Below, one piece after another: positions 15,266 through 22,044 of a stretch of DNA of 54,077 nucleotides. The position numbers and the translations under genes were made by a program. The DNA is from Candidatus Alloenteromonas pullistercoris (GTDB lineage Bacteria > Bacillota_I > Bacilli_A > RFN20 > CAG-826), in the NCBI GenBank assembly GCA_017694295.1, contig JADINA010000033.1:1-54077 (forward strand), given 5' to 3'. A model generated the notes under the pieces. That model was given only the letters and a program-made list of their open reading frames with translations, was not told where the DNA came from and did no database searches. How positions within the stretch are numbered: the first letter of the stretch is position 1; the number at the start of each line of letters is the position of its first letter.

Positions 15266-15808
15266 TTATATCTCGATGGCGTCGCTATAATCGATGGATG
15301 GGTCCTTTTTCCCGATATGGTCGTAGAAAAGGATGCCGTCGAGGTGGTCGATCTCGTGTTGCAAGACGATGGACTCGTACCCCCTGGCGACTATTTTCCT
15401 TTCCTTCCCCGCGATGGCGTCAAACGCCTTCACCGTTATCTTGTAGGGGCGGTAGACGGGGCCGGGGTGGGGCGAATCGACCGAAAGGCAGCCCTCCCCG
15501 CCGGAAAGGTAGGCCATCCTGACGGAGGAGGCGACGATCTTGGGGTTGGCCAGGAGGTGGGTGACCTCCTTCCCGGCTTCCTCGAAATAGACGGCGATCA
15601 TCCTTTTGTTTATGCCGATTTGGGGGGCGGCGAGCCCAACCCCGGAACGGACGCTTGGATGGGATTTCAAAAAATCCGGGTCCTGGCTTTTCTTTAGGTA
15701 ATCAAGCATCTGCTTAAGCGTTTCCCCGTCTTCCTCGGTTAGGGGGAGGGGGACCTCAAGGCAGGGTCGGCGCAAATTGGGGTTGGTGTCTTTGACGATT
15801 TTGAACAT
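15266..15808 (-). CDS. def: Peptide deformylase
   Basis: Removes the N-formyl group from nascent proteins. 180 residues, type 2 (Gram-positive) by its insertions. All three motifs are intact: GVGLAAPQIG near residue 56, EGCLSV near residue 109 (metal-binding Cys), and QHEIDHLDG near residue 153 (HExxH). The gene reads toward rnjA and diverges from ylbF. Its minus-strand TGCTAGAAT ends 8 nt before the ATG, so the mRNA should be nearly leaderless. Confidence 0.96.
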   Translation of the reverse strand: MFKIVKDTNPNLRRPCLEVPLPLTEEDGETLKQMLDYLKKSQDPDFLKSHPSVRSGVGLAAPQIGINKRMIAVYFEEAGKEVTHLLANPKIVASSVRMAYLSGGEGCLSVDSPHPGPVYRPYKITVKAFDAIAGKERKIVARGYESIVLQHEIDHLDGILFYDHIGKKDPSIDYSDAIEI

Positions 15809-15816
15809 ACGCGGTT

Positions 15817-15825
15817 ATTCTAGCA
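15817..15825 (-). promoter_or_regulatory. Extended -10 of def (leaderless)
   Basis: Minus-strand TGC-TAGAAT; the predicted start is 15810, 2 nt before the ATG. Confidence 0.6.
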
Positions 15826-15844
15826 CGGTCTCGCTCCTTCGGTT

Positions 15845-15850
15845 TATATT
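15845..15850 (+). promoter_or_regulatory. -10 box of ylbF (leaderless)
   Basis: TATATT. The predicted start at 15857 coincides with the A of the second ATG; the first ATG (15851) would lie upstream of the transcript. The region is shared with the divergent def promoter. Confidence 0.5.
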
Positions 15851-15856
15851 ATGCTC

Positions 15857-16180
15857 ATGCGAGAATCGACCCGGCTGGACTTGCTTCGCCTGCACTCCGC
15901 CTTAGAGGAAACAAAGGAGAAAGCCGCCCTTGAGGAGGCCGAGAGGGCCTTAGCCAAAGACGAGGAAGCCAACGCATTTTCCCGCCAAGCCAAGGAGATG
16001 GCCAAGCGCTACGCCGATGAGCCGACGGAGGAGAACCTTCGCCTCCTCCACCAGGCCAAGCAAAGGCTCGATGGCTGCAAAGCCGCCATCTTTTACTTTG
16101 AAAAACTAGCTGAGTACCGGTCGGTTTTGGATAAAATCAACGGCCTTTTGCCGCAAATCGGGGGTTTATGCTTCGAATAA
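15857..16180 (+). CDS. ylbF: YlbF-family protein
   Basis: 107-residue helical protein of the Com_YlbF family. In Bacillus, YlbF forms the Y-complex with YmcA and YaaT, which stimulates RNase Y processing of specific mRNAs and thereby competence, sporulation and biofilm. The sequence shows the family's two long helices (LDLLRLHSALEETKEKAALE; EANAFSRQAKEMAKRYADEP). Placement directly before rsmD and coaD matches Bacillus ylbF-ylbG-rsmD-coaD order and supports the call. I start at the second ATG because a TATATT box abuts the first. The end overlaps rsmD by 13 nt. Confidence 0.75.
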   Translation: MRESTRLDLLRLHSALEETKEKAALEEAERALAKDEEANAFSRQAKEMAKRYADEPTEENLRLLHQAKQRLDGCKAAIFYFEKLAEYRSVLDKINGLLPQIGGLCFE

Positions 16181-16710
16181 TCGGCGGGAAGCACCGCAGC
16201 CGGGTGATCCAAACCCCGGATGAAGGCACCGTCCCAACCAAAAACCGGGTCAGGGAAGCCCTTTTCTCGGCCTTGTCCGATCTTCTTCCTCGTGCTTCCG
16301 TCCTCGATCTTTTCGCCGGCTCGGGGGCGCTTGGGATCGAAGCGCTTTCCCGCGGGGCCAAGGAGGCGACCTTCGTCGATAGCTCGCCCATCGCCGCGCG
16401 CATCATCGCCTCCAACCTAAGATTGCTAGGGGAGGAAGGCGAAGTGATTAACTTGGATTACCAACAGGCACTGCAAAGGCTTAAGGGCAAATCCTTTGAC
16501 ATCGTCTTCCTCGATCCGCCCTATGCCCAAAAGGAGTTTTACGGCAAAGCAATCTCATTATTGGAGGAAGGGGGGCTGCTTTCCCCCGGCGCCGCTTTGG
16601 TCATCGAATACGAGGGCGAATGCCCGCTAAGCTTCGATATCGGCTACTCGGCGCGTTATTATAAATATGGCTATACCCGAGTTTGCATCGCCAGGAAGGT
16701 AACGAAATGA
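16168..16710 (+). CDS. rsmD: 16S rRNA (guanine966-N2)-methyltransferase
   Basis: Methylates G966 of 16S rRNA in the 30S subunit. The 180 residues carry the RsmD start MLRIIGGKHRSR, the RVREALFSAL helix, the SAM-binding LDLFAGSGALGIEALSRG near residue 50, and the catalytic FLDPPYA near residue 115. Start and stop overlap its neighbours (13 nt with ylbF, ATGA with coaD), so the three are a coupled operon, as in Bacilli. Confidence 0.95.
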   Translation: MLRIIGGKHRSRVIQTPDEGTVPTKNRVREALFSALSDLLPRASVLDLFAGSGALGIEALSRGAKEATFVDSSPIAARIIASNLRLLGEEGEVINLDYQQALQRLKGKSFDIVFLDPPYAQKEFYGKAISLLEEGGLLSPGAALVIEYEGECPLSFDIGYSARYYKYGYTRVCIARKVTK

Positions 16711-17183
16711 AGAAAGCCGTCTATCCCGGGTCCTTCGACCCCATCACCAATGGCCACCTCGACATATTGACAAGGGCCGCCAAGGTATTCGACCACGTCA
16801 TATTGCTTTTGGCGGTCAACCCCGCGAAGACAAGCGCCTTCACCGTGCAGGAGAGGCTTTTCATGATGAGGGAGGCGACCAAGGATATGCCTATGGTCGA
16901 GGTCGATTTCACCTCCGGCCTCACCGTCGAATACGCCCGCGCCCATGGGGCAAGCCACATCATCCGCGGGCTAAGGGCGGTCACCGACTTCGAATACGAG
17001 TTCCAGTTCGCGGCCGCGAATTCCTTCGTCGACCCATCGATCGACATGGTTTTCTTCATGGCGGGGCAGAAGACCGGCTTCATCTCCTCCTCGACCATCA
17101 ATGAGCTATGGAAAAACGGGGCTGACATCGCCCCGTTGGTCCCCCCTGCAGTATTATCTTGCTACAAAGCCAAGTCACGATAA
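16707..17183 (+). CDS. coaD: Phosphopantetheine adenylyltransferase
   Basis: Adds AMP to 4'-phosphopantetheine, the penultimate step of coenzyme A synthesis. 158 residues. The nucleotidyl-transferase motif GSFDPITNGHLDI (TxGH type) opens the protein and GLRAVTDFEYEFQFA follows near residue 88. The C-terminal signature reads ISSSTINELWKNGADI; family members usually have a basic residue (R/K) where this has Asn, a mild departure. The start is the ATG overlapping the rsmD stop (ATGA). The 3' end overlaps the convergent YfiH-like gene by 9 nt. Confidence 0.94.
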   Translation: MKKAVYPGSFDPITNGHLDILTRAAKVFDHVILLLAVNPAKTSAFTVQERLFMMREATKDMPMVEVDFTSGLTVEYARAHGASHIIRGLRAVTDFEYEFQFAAANSFVDPSIDMVFFMAGQKTGFISSSTINELWKNGADIAPLVPPAVLSCYKAKSR

Positions 17184-17735
17184 GGAGGCTGTGCTTGGGT
17201 TTTCCTCCTTCTCGCCCCGGAGCTTGCTATAAAGCAAATCGGGGTTTTCGAAGGTGTCGTAATCGCCTATTTTGATGTTCTCCATCTCCACCCCAAGCCG
17301 GCGCAGCTCGAGCAAGACGAACACCGGGAGGTCGAGGAAATCGACCCCATCGGTCCTTTTGGCCGCGGCCTGGTAGCCATCGGAAAGCAGCTTTTCGATG
17401 ACCTTGCGCTCGACCGGGCAATGGGAGAAGGTGAGGCAGGGCCCGATGGTGGCCTTGATGTCTTTGACGTTGAGGCCATAGGCGACCAAACTGGCCCTAA
17501 GCGAAGCCAATAAACTCTTGGTCTGTATTTCGTCGAAGCCGATTTTGGCGGCCCCGAAGAGCTTTCCCTCGATACCGAAGAAAAGCGGGACCTCGTCGGA
17601 TGAATGGATGGTGAGCTTTTTTGTTGTGTCGGCGGAGGCGTAATAGCCTTCGACTTCCTCTCCAAGCTCGATGGAATTGCCGCGGGTGGCGGTTTTGACG
17701 CTTAACGCGCCGTTGGTTATTTCAATTTCGTTCAT
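17175..17735 (-). CDS. Degenerate YfiH/YlmD (DUF152) homologue
   Basis: 186 residues against about 250-270 for normal members. The middle and end align with the YfiH/PgeF purine nucleoside phosphorylase/laccase-like family: IKATIGPCLTFSHCPVERKV (IGPsI--cYeV), DFLDLPVFVLLELRRLGVE (yLDL---n--qL--aGV), DYDTFENPDLLYSKLRG (cT------SyRR). The first active-site His is lost with the missing N-terminus, the ADC cysteine is replaced (HSSDEVPLFF), and the HaGWRG histidine is replaced (GAAKIGF). The protein is therefore probably catalytically dead, yet the frame is intact. AAGGAAGAGGG precedes the ATG. Confidence 0.7.
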   Translation of the reverse strand: MNEIEITNGALSVKTATRGNSIELGEEVEGYYASADTTKKLTIHSSDEVPLFFGIEGKLFGAAKIGFDEIQTKSLLASLRASLVAYGLNVKDIKATIGPCLTFSHCPVERKVIEKLLSDGYQAAAKRTDGVDFLDLPVFVLLELRRLGVEMENIKIGDYDTFENPDLLYSKLRGEKEENPSTASLS

Positions 17736-17787
17736 TTCCCTCTTCCTTGCGTTCGCCTTATTTTACTAATATGGCTTTGATAGGGGT

Positions 17788-17812
17788 AGAAGAAAAAGGG
17801 CCGGTTGGGCCC
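17788..17812 (-). terminator. Terminator of the thioredoxin-like gene
   Basis: Minus-strand stem GGGCC/GGCCC with a 5-nt loop followed by TTTTTCTTC. Confidence 0.8.
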
Positions 17813-17828
17813 TTAATCGATATTGGCT

Positions 17829-18725
17829 TTAGCGGACGTAGGCGTCGGAGAAGGGGTTGGCGGCGTCTTCGTCGGTGTGGTTCCACATCTGGAGCAGGAG
17901 GTCGGCCTTCTCGTTGCGGTCGTTGCCCGAAACCCCGAAGAGGACCTCGCTCACGCCCGGGCGGGAGCTATGGAGGTTGAAGGCTTCCTCGGAGAAGTCG
18001 ATGAGCAGGATGGTCGGGACCGAGAAGGCGGAGTGGTCGGCGTTGGTGAAGTTGTCGTAATCGGAGTCGCCGACGCTGGCGTTGATCTTATAGGGGGCCT
18101 CATCGGCAAGGCGGCCGCCGGCTTCCGAGAAGAAGTCGTTGTCGGCGAACTTGTCGAGGTAGCGGACGAAGGCCCGTTGGTCGTCTTCGAGGTCATAGTC
18201 ATCGTCGTTGGTCGAGGACTCGTCGGTGAAGATGGTATACATCGCGAAGGGGCGATCGTCGGATGGGGCGTAGTTGCCGTTCCACCCGTTTTGCAGCGTC
18301 TCGAGGGCCGGCTGCATGGTTTCGCAGTTGTCGCAATCCTCGCTTACGTAGATAAGGAAGAACTTCTCCCCGTATTTCTCAATCGGGTTGACCTCAGCTT
18401 GCTCCATGGCCGCGAGGTAATCGGCGTAGGTGTCGTATTGGTTGTCGAAGTCGCTCCAATCGAGGATGGCCTTGGTGACTTGGTCGGCCTCGGTGTTGAA
18501 CTCGTCGATGTTGTTGGTCTCGCCCTCGAGGCGGAGCTGGTAATCGGCGTAGTAGCGGGAAGCGGAGCCTAGGCCCCAGCTTTGGACCCACTGGGTAATC
18601 CGCGGGATCGAGAAGATGACGGCGAAGATGGCGCCGACGATGAGCAGCGGCTGGACCCAGGCGGTTTCCTTTATCCACCGCCATAGCTTAGTGAAGAATC
18701 CGCCGATTGCTTTCAATATGTTCAT
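17829..18725 (-). CDS. Membrane-anchored thioredoxin-like protein
   Basis: 298 residues. A short cytosolic, Trp-rich N-terminus is followed by a membrane helix at about 23-42 (VQPLLIVGAIFAVIFSIP), and the rest lies outside. A thioredoxin-type active site is seen at KFFLIYVSEDCDNCETMQPALETL (CxxC as CDNC), with a later VPTILLIDF strand holding the expected cis-Pro. An acidic insert rich in Asp (TNDDDYDLEDDQ) interrupts the fold. It may act in extracytoplasmic thiol exchange; partners are not visible. The ATG at 18725 is chosen for its CCGGAGGC ribosome site; an upstream in-frame start would include the operator region. Confidence 0.75.
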   Translation of the reverse strand: MNILKAIGGFFTKLWRWIKETAWVQPLLIVGAIFAVIFSIPRITQWVQSWGLGSASRYYADYQLRLEGETNNIDEFNTEADQVTKAILDWSDFDNQYDTYADYLAAMEQAEVNPIEKYGEKFFLIYVSEDCDNCETMQPALETLQNGWNGNYAPSDDRPFAMYTIFTDESSTNDDDYDLEDDQRAFVRYLDKFADNDFFSEAGGRLADEAPYKINASVGDSDYDNFTNADHSAFSVPTILLIDFSEEAFNLHSSRPGVSEVLFGVSGNDRNEKADLLLQMWNHTDEDAANPFSDAYVR

Positions 18726-18744
18726 GGAATGCCTCCGGAAAGAC

Positions 18745-18778
18745 CTGTTTATTACTAAACAGCGGGTTAATGATACCA
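18745..18778 (-). promoter_or_regulatory. Extended -10 and inverted repeat upstream of the thioredoxin-like gene
   Basis: Minus-strand TGG-TATCAT (18778-18770). The predicted start is near 18763, at the edge of a perfect repeat CTGTTTA-TTAC-TAAACAG (18745-18762), a candidate operator or leader hairpin. Confidence 0.5.
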
Positions 18779-18859
18779 TCGACCCCCATGTGGGGCAACA
18801 ATGGATTTATCCTTTTGCGAAACCCCGAAAATCGCCTTTTATTACTCATGTTTGTTGCC

Positions 18860-18865
18860 TATAAT
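18860..18865 (+). promoter_or_regulatory. -10 of the YitT gene (leaderless)
   Basis: Perfect TATAAT; the predicted start is 18872, 3 nt before the ATG at 18875. There is no ribosome binding site. Confidence 0.6.
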
Positions 18866-18874
18866 GGCCTCGTT

Positions 18875-19924
18875 ATGTTCAAGCGCAGTCTGCAAAGCAG
18901 GATCACCGACTTCCTCTACGACCATTCCAAGCTTAAGGGCACGCTCAACTGGGGTTACGCGGTTTTGCTTTGCACCCTCTCGGCCTTGATCTTCACCATT
19001 GGCTATAAGTTCTTCCTCGTTCCCCGGGATCTTATTACTGAAGCCGATCACTTCCGGCTCGTCTCCGGCGGGGCCTCGGGCGTCTCCCAAACCGTCATCA
19101 TGGCCCTTGAGCTCATCCCCGGGTCCTTTTCCGACCTCATCTCCGAAAACGAGGACTTTGTTTACTCGATACTCTACTTCGCGGTCAACGTCCCAATCGT
19201 CATTCTCGCCTGGTTTGGCATCGGCAAGCGCTTCACCATCATCACCCTCCTCAACATCGTCGAGATTTCCCTTTTCACCAACCTTCTTTCGATTGAGGCG
19301 ATTGAGGATACGATCATCCGCCCGGTATCCCAGTTCATTGATGACTATGGCGGGGGGTTGCTCTCTAGGGCCATCTTCGCCGGCGTCTGCACCGGGCTTT
19401 CAAGCGCCCTCACCTTCAAAGTCGACGCCTCCAGCGGGGGAATCGACGTCATCTCTTATTATATAGCCCTTAAGAAATCGACTTTAGTGGGCAAGTACTC
19501 CGCCTACCTCAACGGCGGCATCCTCATCGTCTACACCATCCTCTCGGCCACGAAGGTGGGGTGGGGCGAGAAAGCCTCTTTGGAAATCGTCTCCTCGGCT
19601 TTGTTCTCCATCATCTACCTGATCGTGACGATGGTCGTCATCGACATGATCAATCTGCGCAACAAGAAGATGAAGGTTGAGGTCGTGACCGACAAGCCCG
19701 AGCTCGTCCAGGTGCTTATGGCCAACATCCCGCATGGGGCGACCATCATCCACGGCGAAGGGGCTTTCTCGGGACAGCAGAAGACGATCATCGAGATGGT
19801 CATCTCCTCCTACGAGGTCAACCAGACCGTCAAGATCATCAGGGAAACCGACCCGGCGACGTTTGTCCAGGTAACCGAGCTAAAGCAGGTTTACGGCCAC
19901 TTCTTCATTAAGCCGATCAAGTAA
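18875..19924 (+). CDS. YitT-family membrane protein (DUF161/DUF2179)
   Basis: 349 residues. A membrane part with five or six helices (about 24-265), including the family's VSGGASGVSQ and VDASSGGIDVISYYIA loops, is followed by a cytosolic DUF2179 domain (about 275-349: VTDKPELVQVLMANIPHGAT). YitT proteins are widespread in Bacillota; their transport or signalling role is not settled. The first 23 residues are a charged cytosolic extension. I chose the ATG at 18875 because TATAAT ends 9 nt upstream. Earlier in-frame starts would lie in the promoter of the divergent gene. A strong terminator follows. Confidence 0.9.
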   Translation: MFKRSLQSRITDFLYDHSKLKGTLNWGYAVLLCTLSALIFTIGYKFFLVPRDLITEADHFRLVSGGASGVSQTVIMALELIPGSFSDLISENEDFVYSILYFAVNVPIVILAWFGIGKRFTIITLLNIVEISLFTNLLSIEAIEDTIIRPVSQFIDDYGGGLLSRAIFAGVCTGLSSALTFKVDASSGGIDVISYYIALKKSTLVGKYSAYLNGGILIVYTILSATKVGWGEKASLEIVSSALFSIIYLIVTMVVIDMINLRNKKMKVEVVTDKPELVQVLMANIPHGATIIHGEGAFSGQQKTIIEMVISSYEVNQTVKIIRETDPATFVQVTELKQVYGHFFIKPIK

Positions 19925-19932
19925 AAGAAAAT

Positions 19933-19959
19933 GGGCCTCGCGGCCCGTTTTTTCCTTTG
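19933..19959 (+). terminator. Terminator of the YitT gene
   Basis: Stem GGGCC-TCGC-GGCCC followed by GTTTTTTCCTTT; it abuts the 3' end of the opposing tRNA gene. Confidence 0.85.
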
Positions 19960-20051
19960 TGGCGGAGAAGCGGGGATTCGAACCCCGGCTGGAGCAGGGC
20001 CCCACTATCAGTTTTCGAAACTGACCCCTTCAACCGCTTGGGTACTTCTCC
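19960..20051 (-). tRNA. tRNA-Ser (anticodon CGA)
   Basis: Class II tRNA of 92 nt with encoded CCA. The acceptor is GGAGAAG/CTTCTCC, the anticodon arm TCAGT-TTCGAAA-ACTGA gives CGA, with a long variable arm and a GGTTCGAATCC T-loop. It reads UCG. Confidence 0.97.
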
Positions 20052-20062
20052 ACGGCCCGCCT

Positions 20063-20091
20063 ATCTTATCACCCGCGACTATATGTTTCAA
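20063..20091 (-). promoter_or_regulatory. Promoter of tRNA-Ser(CGA)
   Basis: Minus-strand -35 TTGAAA, 17-nt spacer, -10 TAAGAT, ending 12 nt before the tRNA. Confidence 0.65.
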
Positions 20092-20244
20092 ACGGAATTT
20101 TAGCCGCTACTTTTTAAGCAGAATTTCTTTGCAAATTGGGCGATAAATGCGCAAAAGCCTCGCTAAATTTGCGTTATTCCCGTTTCTTTTGCTCATTTTC
20201 CTCATGTTCTCATCCTCTTGGAGGATGATAAATCCCCTCCTTTG

Positions 20245-20253
20245 TGCTATCCT
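20245..20253 (+). promoter_or_regulatory. Extended -10 of the GGDEF/EAL-like gene (leaderless)
   Basis: TGC-TATCCT; the predicted start is about 20260, 3 nt before the ATG at 20263, without a ribosome site. Confidence 0.5.
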
Positions 20254-20262
20254 TCCTAGGCT

Positions 20263-21999
20263 ATGTGGGAGAAAACCGTCGAAATCCTCGCTGCCTATTG
20301 GGCCCCGTTGCCAGTCACCATCATCTTGATTGGCGGGGCCATCGGCTTGACTGTGGCTTTTTTCATCTCCCGGTACCGCGACAAAAGATATGCCAAGGCG
20401 ATGGATGAATCGAAGAACGCGGTCGCCATCTTTCTTATTGATTTGAGCGCGGATAAGGTATTGAGCTTCAAGTCGAGCTCGATTGGGAAAATAAAGAAAA
20501 GCAGCGTCTCCGAGTTTTACGCCAATTTCCTCCCCGATGAGCGCCAACGCGTCATAGATTGGATCGAGGCGCTTTTATCCAAAGGCGAATCGGCCCCCGA
20601 TTTCCTTGAGACCGGGGTGGTGTCCAACCCCAAGACGCGAAAACAGTATTTTTATATGCTCCAAGCCGACCACGTCGACAAAAAGCGCCAGGTCATCCAT
20701 TTGGAGCGCCATAAGATCAAATACCTAATCCCCAAAGGCGTCCCGAAGGACTTCAAGGGGCTTAGCAGCGGCAAGGCCGCCCTTGACGCCATCTCCGAAT
20801 GCAAGGGCAAGGGCTTCACCGCCTGCTTCCGCTTCCAATACCGCCGCATCGCCGACAAGGACGAGCCCATCGATCCGATCGTCTGGGCCCACGTCAAACA
20901 AATCATGTACGGCCTTACCCTCAATAGGCGTTACCTGCTTGAGGCCTCGGGCAACGAGCTGCTCGTCGTCGACTTGAAGATATCGTCCAAGACGCAGGCT
21001 ATGTTTTTCGTGAAGTCGTGTCTGGCCTCGGTCAACCGCTACCTATCCCTTTCCGGCTATTTGAGCCGTCTTGACATAAGGATCGGGATGGTGGGGCACC
21101 AATATTATGACGGCAAGGCCGAGGCGATCCTCGATTACGCCCGGAAAACCGCCCAAATAGCCTTCGACGACGAAGACCCGGTCATGGTCTATGAGAAGGG
21201 GAGGAAGTCGCTTAACCCCCTTAACGACGCCGCCTACCGGACCGAGGTCGAACGCATCATCAACGAGAAGAGGCTTCGCTACCAGTTCAGGCCCGTCTAT
21301 TCGGTTAAGTCGAGGCGGGTCATCGCCTATTCCCTGCGCGTCACCCCGACCGACACCTATTTCGATTCGATGGATGAGTTGAAGGACTATGCCACCAGGA
21401 CCGACGACCTCGGCTCGCTTTTCTCCACCGTCGCCCGCAACTCGATGCCGCTATTCATCGCCGAAAGAAGCGACGAGAAGGAGTCGATATTTTTCCCAGT
21501 CCGGGTCGATGAAAGGCCGTATATGCTCACGACCTTCGCCCGCATCCCCAAGGCCAAGACCTCGCGCGTCGTCTTCCTTTACCGCGAATCCGACATAAAA
21601 GCCCATTTTAATCCCCAGCATCCGGGGACGGTTATGGAGGACATGCGCTCGATCAGGGCCAAGGGATACCAAGTCGCCCTTGAGCTTGACGAGGGGGAGC
21701 TTGGCCTCCCCGATTCGGTTTACCACGCCTTCGACTTCTTCGTCTGCGACTTCAACTTCGCCGGCAGCGCCAAAAACATGGACGCCCTGGTAAGAAGCCA
21801 AATGCACGTATTGGTCGAGCGGCTGCTTAAATACGAAAAACCCATCGTCGCCAACGAGGTCGAGGGCTGGCCTTCGCTTGAGCTTCTCGTCCGCAGCGGC
21901 CTTCTCTACATCTCCGCCGAATGCTTCGCCCCCTATTCGGAGATGATTCAGCCCGTCTCCCCCAAATCGATAAAGAAAGTCGACGAATTCCTGCGTTAA
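20263..21999 (+). CDS. Membrane protein with PAS-like and degenerate GGDEF/EAL domains
   Basis: 578 residues. One membrane helix (about 16-37) leads into a PAS-like region (about 45-155), a GGDEF-like region (about 165-310) whose active loop reads SGNEL (229-233) instead of GGDEF, and an EAL-like region (about 325-578) where the EAL site reads YSLRV. The C-terminal EAL landmarks survive in weak form: FFVCDFNFAGS, VANEVEGWPSLELL and AECFAPYSEMIQPVSP. Both catalytic motifs are lost, so this is likely a c-di-GMP-independent structural or sensory protein, or a nucleotide-binding sensor. This reading rests on spaced motif resemblance by eye. It precedes proS by 45 nt. Confidence 0.6.
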   Translation: MWEKTVEILAAYWAPLPVTIILIGGAIGLTVAFFISRYRDKRYAKAMDESKNAVAIFLIDLSADKVLSFKSSSIGKIKKSSVSEFYANFLPDERQRVIDWIEALLSKGESAPDFLETGVVSNPKTRKQYFYMLQADHVDKKRQVIHLERHKIKYLIPKGVPKDFKGLSSGKAALDAISECKGKGFTACFRFQYRRIADKDEPIDPIVWAHVKQIMYGLTLNRRYLLEASGNELLVVDLKISSKTQAMFFVKSCLASVNRYLSLSGYLSRLDIRIGMVGHQYYDGKAEAILDYARKTAQIAFDDEDPVMVYEKGRKSLNPLNDAAYRTEVERIINEKRLRYQFRPVYSVKSRRVIAYSLRVTPTDTYFDSMDELKDYATRTDDLGSLFSTVARNSMPLFIAERSDEKESIFFPVRVDERPYMLTTFARIPKAKTSRVVFLYRESDIKAHFNPQHPGTVMEDMRSIRAKGYQVALELDEGELGLPDSVYHAFDFFVCDFNFAGSAKNMDALVRSQMHVLVERLLKYEKPIVANEVEGWPSLELLVRSGLLYISAECFAPYSEMIQPVSPKSIKKVDEFLR

Positions 22000-22044
22000 A
22001 GCGTCAAAACGTGTATTATTTGCCTTGTGTTGGAGGGTATGGAC

